NCBI RefSeq assembly: GCF_016706325.1
Contig: NZ_JADJJX010000002.1
Location: 1-64,000, forward strand
Source: Methanothrix sp.
GTDB lineage: Archaea > Halobacteriota > Methanosarcinia > Methanotrichales > Methanotrichaceae
Reading direction: 5' to 3'
DNA length: 64,000 bases
This document shows, one piece after another, positions 43,724 to 51,345 of this stretch (position 1 is the first letter of the stretch; every line of letters begins with the position of its first letter). A program made the translations under genes and the position numbers. The notes beneath the pieces were generated by a model. It saw only the letters and a program-made list of their open reading frames with translations. It searched no databases and was not told the origin of the DNA.

Positions 43724-44584
43724 CTATCTCAGGATATTCTCCAGCCTCTCCACAATAAGGCGGAAGCTATCCGCAGCCGGCGCCTCTCCCTCGACGAAGG
43801 TCTGGCCGGCATCGCCCAGGGAGCAGATCCGGGGATCGATGGGAATGGAGCCCAGAAATCTCACATTCATCTCCTCTGCCATCCTCTCCCCGCCGCCGCT
43901 TTGGAAGATGTCTATCCTCTGATGGCAGTGGGGACAGGCCAGGCCTGCCATATTCTCGATAATGCCAATGACCGGCAGCTTCATCGCCCTGACCATGTTC
44001 ACTGCTTTGCGGGTGTCGAGCAGTGCGACCTCCTGGGGGGTGGTGACGATTATCGCCCCGCTGAGGTCGGGTATGAGCTGGGCCACGCTCAGAGGCTCGT
44101 CGCTGGTGCCAGGCGGAAGGTCTATGATCAGATAATCGAGCCCTCCCCAGGTCACATCCTGGATGAACTGCTTGATGGCCGCCATCTTCATCGGCCCCCT
44201 CCAGACCACGGGCGAGTCCTGGCGGGAGAGAACAAGGGCCATGGAGGCCACCTTGATGCCCCCGGCATCGGCGGGCTTTATCCCATCTGCCCCCTGCACC
44301 AGCCCTTGATCCTCAATCCCCAGGAGCTTCGGAATATTCGGGCCGGTGATATCGGCATCGAGAATCCCAACCTTATATCCCTCCAACTGGAGGGCACGGG
44401 CCAGGTTGACAGATACTGTGCTCTTGCCCACTCCGCCCTTGCCGCTGGCGACGATGATCTTATGCTTGATGCCGTCTATTTCATCAGCCATGCACGTGAC
44501 TGCCTCTTCACTGCCCTGATCGGGGCAAGAGCCCTTCAGGGGGCATGTCTCGCATATCTCATTCTTCTCATTCATCTCAGTCAT
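43724..44584 (-). CDS. Mrp/NBP35-type iron-sulfur cluster carrier ATPase
   Basis: These P-loop ATPases hold and transfer Fe-S clusters to client proteins. The 286-residue protein has an N-terminal Cys group (CETCPLKGSC), the deviant Walker A KGGVGKSTVSVNLA, DADITGPNIP, LIIDLPPGTSDEPL and the cluster-binding CPHC in NMAGLACPHC. The length is standard for archaeal ApbC/NBP35. It is preceded by a radical SAM gene on the same strand. Methanogens depend heavily on Fe-S proteins, so a housekeeping role is likely. Confidence 0.94.
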   Translation of the reverse strand: MTEMNEKNEICETCPLKGSCPDQGSEEAVTCMADEIDGIKHKIIVASGKGGVGKSTVSVNLARALQLEGYKVGILDADITGPNIPKLLGIEDQGLVQGADGIKPADAGGIKVASMALVLSRQDSPVVWRGPMKMAAIKQFIQDVTWGGLDYLIIDLPPGTSDEPLSVAQLIPDLSGAIIVTTPQEVALLDTRKAVNMVRAMKLPVIGIIENMAGLACPHCHQRIDIFQSGGGERMAEEMNVRFLGSIPIDPRICSLGDAGQTFVEGEAPAADSFRLIVERLENILR

Positions 44585-44627
44585 CGGAAATCATCTATTT
44601 ATAAATAACGTTTTTATTTTTCACTCC

Positions 44628-45557
44628 TCACTTTTCCGCCGCCTGCTCTGTCTCTGCTGCTCTGTCTTTGCTGCTCTGAAAGCAGAGCTTTCCCTCAATG
44701 ATCCTTCTGGTTATAAGGCCATCGTTCTCCAGGATCTTGCAGTATTTGATAGCATCGATGCTGCTCAGATGATGAAGGCGGCAGATCTCCTCCAGGGTGC
44801 AAAGGGTGCTGCTCAGGCTCTCTAAAATTCTTTTGCTGATATCAGCCGGGACCCTCCAATCCCAGTCAGGAATCAGCTCCGCTCCGGGAAAGATCTCCAG
44901 CATCCGAAGCATCTCCTCCTCGCTCAGGGGCAAGACTGGCTCAGCAGGCCTCCTGATCACAGTGTTCAGCTGGATTCTATCCGGCTCAGTCGATTCCGCC
45001 ACCCGGGCGATCAGATCTGCCTCATGATCGTTTATCCCGGCCACCAGCATCACCTCCAGCCAGATCTCTCCCGAGAACTCCCGGCGAAACTGCTTGATGC
45101 CCTGGATTATCTCCTCGATCTTCAGGCCCTGAGCCGGACGGTCTATCTTCTGGAAGACGGCTGGGGAGGCAGCATCAAGGGAGGGAAGAACCACATCCGC
45201 AGCAGCAACCTCCCTTCGTACTGCAGGGCTGACCAAAAGGCTGCTATTCGTGATCACCGCCACAGGGGCGGACACCGTCCTCTTGGCGAAAGCCACTGCT
45301 CGTCCCAGATCCTGGCTCAAAGTCGGCTCGCCCGATCCGGCAAAGGTCAGGTAATCGAAGGGCTCATTCCTCTTCTCCCTGATCTCCTGCAGCAGCTCTT
45401 GCAGGGGGACGAACCTCTCCCGTCTGCAGCTCAGACAGCCGGTCCGGCCCAGCTCGCAGTAGATGCAGTCCATATTGCAGGTCTTATGCCTGAGCAGGTC
45501 CACCCCCATGGAGAGCCCCAGGCGGCGGGAGAGCACAGGTCCGAATAGGTATTCCAT
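44628..45557 (-). CDS. Radical SAM protein with C-terminal winged-helix domain
   Basis: The 309-residue protein begins FGPVLSRRLGLSMGVDLL and has the cluster CNMDCIYC (Cys27, Cys31, Cys34), FAGSGEPTL and a barrel ending near residue 225. The last 80 residues (TLCTLEEICRLHHLSSIDA, ENDGLITRRIIEGKLCF) form a winged-helix-like domain. It belongs to a COG0731-like archaeal/bacterial group of unknown reaction. The gene lies 43 bp upstream of the Mrp gene in the same direction, so it may receive its cluster from that carrier. The function is not assigned. Confidence 0.82.
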   Translation of the reverse strand: MEYLFGPVLSRRLGLSMGVDLLRHKTCNMDCIYCELGRTGCLSCRRERFVPLQELLQEIREKRNEPFDYLTFAGSGEPTLSQDLGRAVAFAKRTVSAPVAVITNSSLLVSPAVRREVAAADVVLPSLDAASPAVFQKIDRPAQGLKIEEIIQGIKQFRREFSGEIWLEVMLVAGINDHEADLIARVAESTEPDRIQLNTVIRRPAEPVLPLSEEEMLRMLEIFPGAELIPDWDWRVPADISKRILESLSSTLCTLEEICRLHHLSSIDAIKYCKILENDGLITRRIIEGKLCFQSSKDRAAETEQAAEK

Positions 45558-45618
45558 GCTTTCTGTTCCTGTCTAATCTCTGCCGAAGCTGCCTTTCATG
45601 CTTAAACATTTGCCTTGA

Positions 45619-45693
45619 GATCCAATTGATATAGATCCAGTTGATATAGACCCAGTTGATATAGACCCAATTGATATAGATCCAATTGCATAA
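45619..45693 (+). repeat. 15-bp tandem repeat, five units
   Basis: Five units of gatccaattgatata, with a/g and t/c variants, fill most of the 168-bp gap between the divergent radical SAM and HEAT-repeat genes and end 33 bp before the latter's ATG. The units contain TATA-like gatata. Confidence 0.93.
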
Positions 45694-45725
45694 AGCTTAA
45701 TAGACTGAGCTGCCCATGAATCGAC

Positions 45726-46670
45726 ATGGACAAGGCTCATGAACTTATAAAGAAGCTCGGCCAGAGCGATGACTATTTTGAACGGCAGAAGGCAGCATGG
45801 GCCCTGGTGAACCTGGGTGAAGAGGCGGTGGATATCGTTGCTGAAGCTTTGGAGAAGGGGGAGTTCTCCGACCTGCGCTATAAATCCGCCTGGATCCTGG
45901 GAAAGACGGGATCTCCAAGAGCAATCAAGCCCCTCTGTTATGCCCTGCTCAGCGACCCGGATCATGTCGTTCGCGAGTGGTCTGCTGCCGCCCTGGAGGC
46001 TCTGGGCAACCAAGAGGCGGTCCAGCCCCTGGTACTGGCTATGAAGAGGGATGGCTCTCGGGATGTCCGTTTGCGGGCGGCTATGGCCCTGCGCTCTCTT
46101 AAGGCTGCAGAGGCCTTCCGGGAGCTATTGAGCTATGATGATCCTGAGATTCGGGGGATGGCAGTCACCGGCCTGGGGAAGATCGGGGACCTGGAGGCTC
46201 TATCGGATGTTGCCCGGCTGATCGGAGACGAGAACGCTGAGGTGCGGAGGAGGGTGGCGGCCTATATGGGGGATATTGCCCGCGAGGAGGCATTGGAGCA
46301 TCTGGCGGCGCTCCTCAGGGATGGCGATGTGGATGTGCGCTGCGAGGCCCTGAAGTCCCTGGGAAGAGTAAAGGGGGAGAGGGCGGCTGATCTTGCCCTT
46401 GCTTCTCTGCCGGACGAGGAATGGAAGGTGCGTTATACTGCAGTCACCGCCCTGGGGGAGATAGGACATGAGAGAGCCTTTGAAGCCCTGGTGGATGTGA
46501 TGTTCGGCAAGGATGATGAGGAGATCAGGGCCTGGGCGGCCTGGAGCCTGGGAGAGATCGGGGACGAGAGAGCAATAGAGCCCTTGCAGCAGGCATTCAG
46601 GACCTGTCCTACAGAAGTGATGAAGAAGGCGAGGGATTCGCTGGTGGAGGTATTCGGGCAGGAGATCTAG
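45726..46670 (+). CDS. HEAT-repeat (PBS-lyase-like) protein
   Basis: This 314-residue soluble protein consists of about nine HEAT-like repeats of 30-32 residues, such as RQKAAWALVNLGEEAVDIV, VREWSAAALEALGNQEAV, IRGMAVTGLGKIGDLEAL and IRAWAAWSLGEIGDERAI. Such repeats form a curved solenoid for protein binding. Archaeal members are common; no catalytic residues for phycobilin lyase activity are expected. Divergent from the radical SAM gene across a minisatellite that likely contains its promoter. Partner unknown. Confidence 0.88.
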   Translation: MDKAHELIKKLGQSDDYFERQKAAWALVNLGEEAVDIVAEALEKGEFSDLRYKSAWILGKTGSPRAIKPLCYALLSDPDHVVREWSAAALEALGNQEAVQPLVLAMKRDGSRDVRLRAAMALRSLKAAEAFRELLSYDDPEIRGMAVTGLGKIGDLEALSDVARLIGDENAEVRRRVAAYMGDIAREEALEHLAALLRDGDVDVRCEALKSLGRVKGERAADLALASLPDEEWKVRYTAVTALGEIGHERAFEALVDVMFGKDDEEIRAWAAWSLGEIGDERAIEPLQQAFRTCPTEVMKKARDSLVEVFGQEI

Positions 46671-46729
46671 GATGGCATCATAAAGGCATCAATATCATAA
46701 AAGCATCACCGAAGCATTACAGGCCGGCG

Positions 46730-47455
46730 CTAAAGAAGCGCTTCTATATGCTTCATCTCCTGGATATCCGTAAGGTCGCTGATCGACTCGTGCATCAGCT
46801 CAATCCCGCACTCCTTCGCTGCAGCCACCAGATTGGTTCCCCCTACCAGTGCCATCCCCACATGATCCCTCTCCACTGACACCCCCAGAACATCCATATT
46901 CGGCTGGCCCAGCTCCAGCACTCCGGCGAATCCTGCCCGGGCCAGGATCGTGAGCAGATCCTCAATCCTATTGCGGGCGAGCATTGGGGCCTCATGAAGG
47001 TTTCCCAGGATCCGGCCGTTTCCAGTGCGCATCATTCCAGTTATATCCATCAGGCCCTGAGCAGTGAGGACATCGATGGGATCGATAGTGGTAGCCCAGT
47101 ACATGAGCATATCTGTGAATCTGGTAGGCTCTCTTTTCACCACCTCCACCAGCCCCCCTCCTTTGGGATGGACTGGTATGCCATTCTTGAGCATGACGGC
47201 ACAGAGGGTTAGGCTGCAAGCGGTCTTGATCTTTGTCATCCTCTTTCCCGGGATGATCTTGATCATCGGCGATACTGCAAGGCCGCTCTTGATGGTATCA
47301 CAGAAGACAGAGAGGATCTCATCCAGTGATTCATTATTGACCCTGGTTGTATTGGTGATGATCCTGCCTTTCATATCCACTGGATCAAAGGTCGCCTGAT
47401 GCATCAGATTCTCGATTCTGGCCAGGGTGAAGATCAAAGGTTGCACAGCTGCCAC
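46730..47455 (-). CDS. Stand-alone NrpR regulatory domain (DUF128) protein
   Basis: NrpR is the methanogen nitrogen regulator that senses 2-oxoglutarate through DUF128 domains. This 241-residue protein matches one DUF128 domain: GRIITNTTRVNNESLDEIL, SLTLCAVMLKNGIPVHPKGG, GLVEVVKREPTRFTDML, IDPIDVLTAQGLMDITGM and VGMALVGGTNLVAAAKECG. There is no winged-helix domain, so it cannot bind DNA alone. In Methanosarcina the two halves of NrpR are separate proteins, and this may be a comparable effector-binding partner. GTG start. It is divergent from the RNase P-like gene. Confidence 0.82.
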   Translation of the reverse strand: MAAVQPLIFTLARIENLMHQATFDPVDMKGRIITNTTRVNNESLDEILSVFCDTIKSGLAVSPMIKIIPGKRMTKIKTACSLTLCAVMLKNGIPVHPKGGGLVEVVKREPTRFTDMLMYWATTIDPIDVLTAQGLMDITGMMRTGNGRILGNLHEAPMLARNRIEDLLTILARAGFAGVLELGQPNMDVLGVSVERDHVGMALVGGTNLVAAAKECGIELMHESISDLTDIQEMKHIEALL

Positions 47456-47558
47456 AACCTACCATCAGCAATAGGGATTTATTAGCTTTTTTAAGGGGCC
47501 GCTTTTTCCTGGCCTTTCTGGAAGCAATCTTATATCACCTGATGCATTACATTCAGCA

Positions 47559-48272
47559 ATGTTGCGCCAAAGGTTCGTTCTGGATACAACAGCACTTACA
47601 GACTCCATGGCCTGGGAGAGCGAGGGCGCCAGTGACATCTGTGAAGGAATGAATGCCATACTGGATCGTATCTCTGAGGGCAGGCTGCATCTGGGAGTCA
47701 GCTGCTATATACCATATCCCTCCGTCTACAATGAGATCAAGGATTTCGCCAGGCATAATAACTGCGACTCCCGCGTCCTGGGAAAGGTGGATACCTGGCT
47801 GGTCAAGAAGACTCCAGACAGATATAAGGTCAAGGTGCCCTCAAAGATCTTTTATGAGTACGTGGACTATATGAGAAGCCGCATAAACAAGGGGATGAAC
47901 ATATCAGAGGAGGCAGTATGGGAATCGGTCTCCAGATGCATTGCATTGTCGGAGAGAGAGGGCGATCTGAGAGAGATGAAGGATGAGATCGAAAGAGAGG
48001 TCGTGGGAAGCATTATCAGGAAATTCCGGGAGAAGTACAGAGCAGCACTCCGCTATGGAATCCTGGATAGCGCGCCGGACATCGATGTTCTTCTCCTGGC
48101 CAAGGAACTGGACGCTGCTGTCGTCTCCCAGGATCTGGGAATTCAGCGCTGGGCTGAGCAACTAGGCCTGAGATTCATGGAATCCAGGTCGTTTCCCATT
48201 ATGATTAAAGAGTACTTGAATGCTCTGCCTGAATTTTATATAGAAGATAGAGGGGAGAACAGGATGATATGA
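47559..48272 (+). CDS. RNA-free ribonuclease P homologue (HARP, UPF0278 PIN domain)
   Basis: Proteins of this family, also labelled RNA ligase partner protein, are homologues of the minimal protein-only RNase P of Aquifex that matures tRNA 5' ends. The 237-residue protein has the PIN-domain acidic residues in [12 protein letters not shown] and [21 protein letters not shown], with the helical arm between ([38 protein letters not shown]). The length is usual for the family. Archaea with HARP usually also have RNA-based RNase P, so it may be a backup. The ATG at 47559 is 103 bp from the divergent DUF128 gene. Confidence 0.9.
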   Translation: MLRQRFVLDTTALTDSMAWESEGASDICEGMNAILDRISEGRLHLGVSCYIPYPSVYNEIKDFARHNNCDSRVLGKVDTWLVKKTPDRYKVKVPSKIFYEYVDYMRSRINKGMNISEEAVWESVSRCIALSEREGDLREMKDEIEREVVGSIIRKFREKYRAALRYGILDSAPDIDVLLLAKELDAAVVSQDLGIQRWAEQLGLRFMESRSFPIMIKEYLNALPEFYIEDRGENRMI

Positions 48273-48280
48273 GCCCTCAT

Positions 48281-48386
48281 CATCTCCCCACGTCATTCCT
48301 CTACACCATACCTTCACATCTGCCCTGGCACACCATCTCCCCACGTCATTCCTCTACACCATACCTTCGCATCTGCCCTGGCACAC
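48281..48386 (+). repeat. 53-bp direct repeat, two copies
   Basis: Copies at 48281-48333 and 48334-48386 differ at one or two positions. They fill the gap between the RNase P-like gene and the convergent hybrid kinase. No gene or hairpin is evident there. Confidence 0.93.
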
Positions 48387-48441
48387 CACCCCCTCCATAT
48401 CATCTCCCTGATTTCTTTATGCACAATGAAGATCAGCAGGA

Positions 48442-50635
48442 TCAGCAGTGTTTTTTCAGCAGCCTTTTCAGCTCATCCATCCGCACTGGCTTGCTGATAT
48501 AATCGTCCATTCCGGCGGCAAGGCATCTCTCTCTGTCTCCCTGCAGGGCGAATGCCGTGAGGGCTAATATCTTCGTCCTTCTATCTGGCCAGCGCTTCCG
48601 GATGGCCTCTGTGGCCTCAAGGCCATTCATCCCCGGCATTCTCAGATCCATCAGAACGATATCATAATCGCGATTCTCCATAGCCTTCAGCGCCTCGATC
48701 CCATTGGAGGCCAGGTCTGTCTGATACCCCAGGCGCTTGAGCATGGCAACAGTCACCTTCTGATTGGAGATATTATCCTCTACCAGCAGTACTCTTCTCC
48801 CAGAGGAGTCACAGGCCTTCTGGGAAGCAATCAGACTCTCTGCCTGAAGAGGCAGGGGGGCGAGGGCCCTGGTCAGGGCATCGTGAAGACTTGAGAGCTT
48901 AACCGGCCTTTTCAGGAGCAGATTCGAAAGATCCATTCCGGAATTCTCTTCCTCGGTTGAGAGGATGATCAAGGGAATGGATCGATTGCATTTGCGAATC
49001 TCGCTGACGATGTCAAGATTGATGTCATCTGCCCCCCCAGGTATCGAGTAGGATGAGGTCGAAGGGTATGGCGCTCTGGATCAGATTTCTCGTCGATTCG
49101 CTCCATTCAACAGCTACTGGGAGGATACCCCAGTCCAGAGCGATATGGCGGAGAATATCTTTATTGGTCGCGCTCTTCCCTATGATGAGAATTCGTTTTC
49201 CTTCCAGCCTGGGCTGGATCCCTGAGTAAGGGGATTTGAGATCAGCCTGCCGTGCCTTGATGAAAAAATGAAATGTCGATCCCTTTCCGGGAATGCTCTC
49301 TGCCCAGATTCTCCCTCCCATCATCTCCACCAATCTGCGGCTTATGGCAAGGCCGATGCTGGCACCTGGATTGCCTCCCTGGGGGGAGTCAATTCCGCTG
49401 AACGACTCAAAGTCCGTCTGACAGAAGGAGCGGGAGAGCCGATCCATAACCTCGCTGTATGATTCGAAGAGTATTTCCATCCTCTCGGGCGTTATGCCCG
49501 TACCCGTATCGCTGATGGTAAAATGAACCTCGCAATAGCCTGCGCAGTCCTTGGATGATGCTGATATTAGGACCTCGCCTTTCTCAGTGAACCTGACGAC
49601 ATCATCCAGCAATCTGACCAGTATCTGCTTTAGCTTATTGCGATCGCTGCAGATCCCCGCCGCCATGGCCCTGTCTATCTTATATGCCAGGTTCAACCCC
49701 TTCTCCCCTGCCATCAGGGCCACAGAATCGAGGGCCTCTTCGATGCAGTCGCTCAGGATGAATTCCTCCAGTTCAATAGCTGTCTTTTCCCTCTCTATTC
49801 TGGAGAAATCGAGGATGTTGTTGATAATGGACATGAGGGCATCACCGCTCACCATTATCGCCTCCACGAAGTCCCTCTGCTTAGGGGTAAGCTTCTCATC
49901 CAAAAGCAGGCTGGTCATGCCTATGATGGTATTCATAGGGGTGCGAATCTCATAACTCATATTGGTCATCATCTGCTTGTAGGTAGCGAGAAGCTCGATC
50001 ACACTATCCTTATCGTTTACAAAATATTTTTTCTCCCTGCCGGACCTTTCATGGTATATAATTTTTTTATCTTCCAATATATTAATGTGTTTTGAGGCTG
50101 TGGAGGGACTGATGGACAGGCTGTTGACGATCTGGGAGAATTTCAGGCCGGGAGATTCAATCAGAATGAGAATTATATCGCGAAAGCGCTTCTGCTGAAG
50201 AAGGGGTGCCAATGTCTTCTCCATGGGTTTCAGCTTGCCTTGAACAAAATAGACCTTCAAATTGTTCTGTCTTTGGCAGACAATAGAGCCCTTCTTCTCC
50301 AGATAATCAAGGTGGTAGCGAAGAGTGGATAGACGCATATCAAGGTCCCTGGCGATCTTTCTCATATGTGAGCCGGGGTTATGCGATATATAGTCCAGAA
50401 CCATACTCCTGTTATCAAAGGACGGGGCCTCTTGCATACTCTTTTGGGCGCCCTTCTGCACATTTTTAGGCATGCCCTTCTGCACATCTTTAGGCACGTT
50501 CTTCTGCACATCTTTAGGCACGCCCTTCTGCACATTTTTAGACGCGCCCTTTTGCATCCTCCTTTGCGCACCCTCCTGCGCGCCCTTTTGCATATCCTCT
50601 TGCATTCTGTCAGACCCTCTTATGCCCGAATTCAT
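48442..50635 (-). CDS. DNA-binding hybrid histidine kinase (two wHTH, degenerate kinase, two receivers), one frameshift
   Basis: Restored across a run of seven C at 49032-49038 the protein has about 730 residues. Order: a QKGVPKDV-type repeat tract (residues 13-60); a first winged helix (MRKIARDLDMRLSTLRYHLD); a second (FSQIVNSLSISPSTASKHIN); a HisKA-like segment; an ATPase domain with G1 ISDTGTGI and G2 GLAISRRLVEMMGG; a receiver with LILLDTWGAD; and a full receiver with LLVEDN, VLMDLRMPGMNG and SKPV. The H-box reads MSYEIRTPMN, so the phospho-acceptor His is Tyr228, and the N-box (RLLDDVVRFT) lacks its Asn residues. No membrane segment. It is probably a soluble regulator that binds DNA directly; autophosphorylation at the usual site is excluded as read. 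Confidence 0.82.
49032..49038 (-). other. Frameshift site at a homopolymer of seven C
   Basis: With seven C (G on the coding strand) the kinase ends after DTWGGR. With six, the frame continues DTWGADDINLDIVSEIRKC into the second receiver. The perfect continuation shows where the base is in excess. Confidence 0.85.
50451..50546 (-). repeat. 24-bp in-frame tandem repeat, four units
   Basis: Four 24-bp units encode an eight-residue repeat of the form VQKGVPKD near the N-terminus of the hybrid kinase. Partial units extend on both sides. Unit number can change without shifting the frame. Confidence 0.92.
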
Positions 50636-50947
50636 AGAGGAGAAAGATCAAAAATGCTGCAATTCCGGAATTATCCCAAGGATCGGTAAATAAAAGTGTC
50701 ACAATTCCAGAATGGCGGACCTTCTTCAGGCATATTGTTCCGAACGACTCTCTCTTATTAATAGTATATGCCCTTTTCTAATGCCTCTTGCCATATTCAA
50801 AGGGGAATAATGAAAAAATAAGAGATCTGCAAGCCCGATCTTTGCTGGAAATTCCACAGCCCTATCCATTCATCCGCGATAGCCTGGTCCGAGGCCATCT
50901 TGAGGGCGGAAAAAGTAGATATGATACATCCTCCATCCAAATAGGCG
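50636..50947. promoter_or_regulatory. Divergent intergenic region kinase / UPF0212
   Basis: About 310 bp separate two divergent genes. AT-rich stretches such as gtaaataaaagtg near 50686 (kinase side) and cttattaatagtatat near 50755 are TATA-like. No gene, RNA or palindrome clear enough to call an operator is seen, though an autoregulatory site for the DNA-binding kinase could be here. Confidence 0.35.
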
Positions 50948-51292
50948 ATGCCTAATTTCAACGTCTTGCTGGAGGGTGCCTGGCTGGTAAGAGATGTCAA
51001 GACTGAGGATGATGCCATTGGTGTGGCCATCTCTGAGGCGGGCAAGAGATTGAACCAGAGAAAGATGGACTTTGTGGAGGTGGAGGTGGGCCAGTGGGAT
51101 TGTCCGGAATGCAAAGAGCCATTAAATGGCGTCTTTCTCGTTGCCAGCACAGCGCTGGTGGCCCTTCTATTCGAGATCAAGATATTCAATGCAGAGAGCG
51201 AGGAGCATGCAGGCAGGATCGCCAAGTCCACTGTAGGAAAGGCTCTGGGCACCATCCCGCTGCGGGTGATCGAGGTCGATCAGATCGATTGA
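50948..51292 (+). CDS. UPF0212 (DUF555) archaeal protein
   Basis: This 114-residue archaeal family has unknown function. The signature features are MPNFNVLLEGAWLVRDV, AISEAGKRLN, a CPEC pair in VGQWDCPECKEPL that may bind metal, and the C-terminal ESEEHAGRIAKSTVGKALG. ATG start. It lies alone between the divergent kinase gene and the convergent XPD-type helicase gene, which is followed by an A/T-rich spacer. Confidence 0.88.
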   Translation: MPNFNVLLEGAWLVRDVKTEDDAIGVAISEAGKRLNQRKMDFVEVEVGQWDCPECKEPLNGVFLVASTALVALLFEIKIFNAESEEHAGRIAKSTVGKALGTIPLRVIEVDQID

Positions 51293-51345
51293 ATATTTTC
51301 ACATTAAATAAATTTTATAGTTTAAAAATTATATGACGGCAGGAT

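Noticed and set aside
44797..45548. Open frames on the + strand opposite the radical SAM gene
   Set aside because: The minus-strand frame holds CNMDCIYC and other family motifs; the others are shadows.
48281..48386. Attachment site or small RNA from the 53-bp repeat
   Set aside because: Simple adjacent duplication; no integrase, no hairpin, no promoter seen.
50381..50689. Leu/His-rich repeat frame on the + strand
   Set aside because: It is the complement of the in-frame QKGVPKDV repeat of the hybrid kinase.
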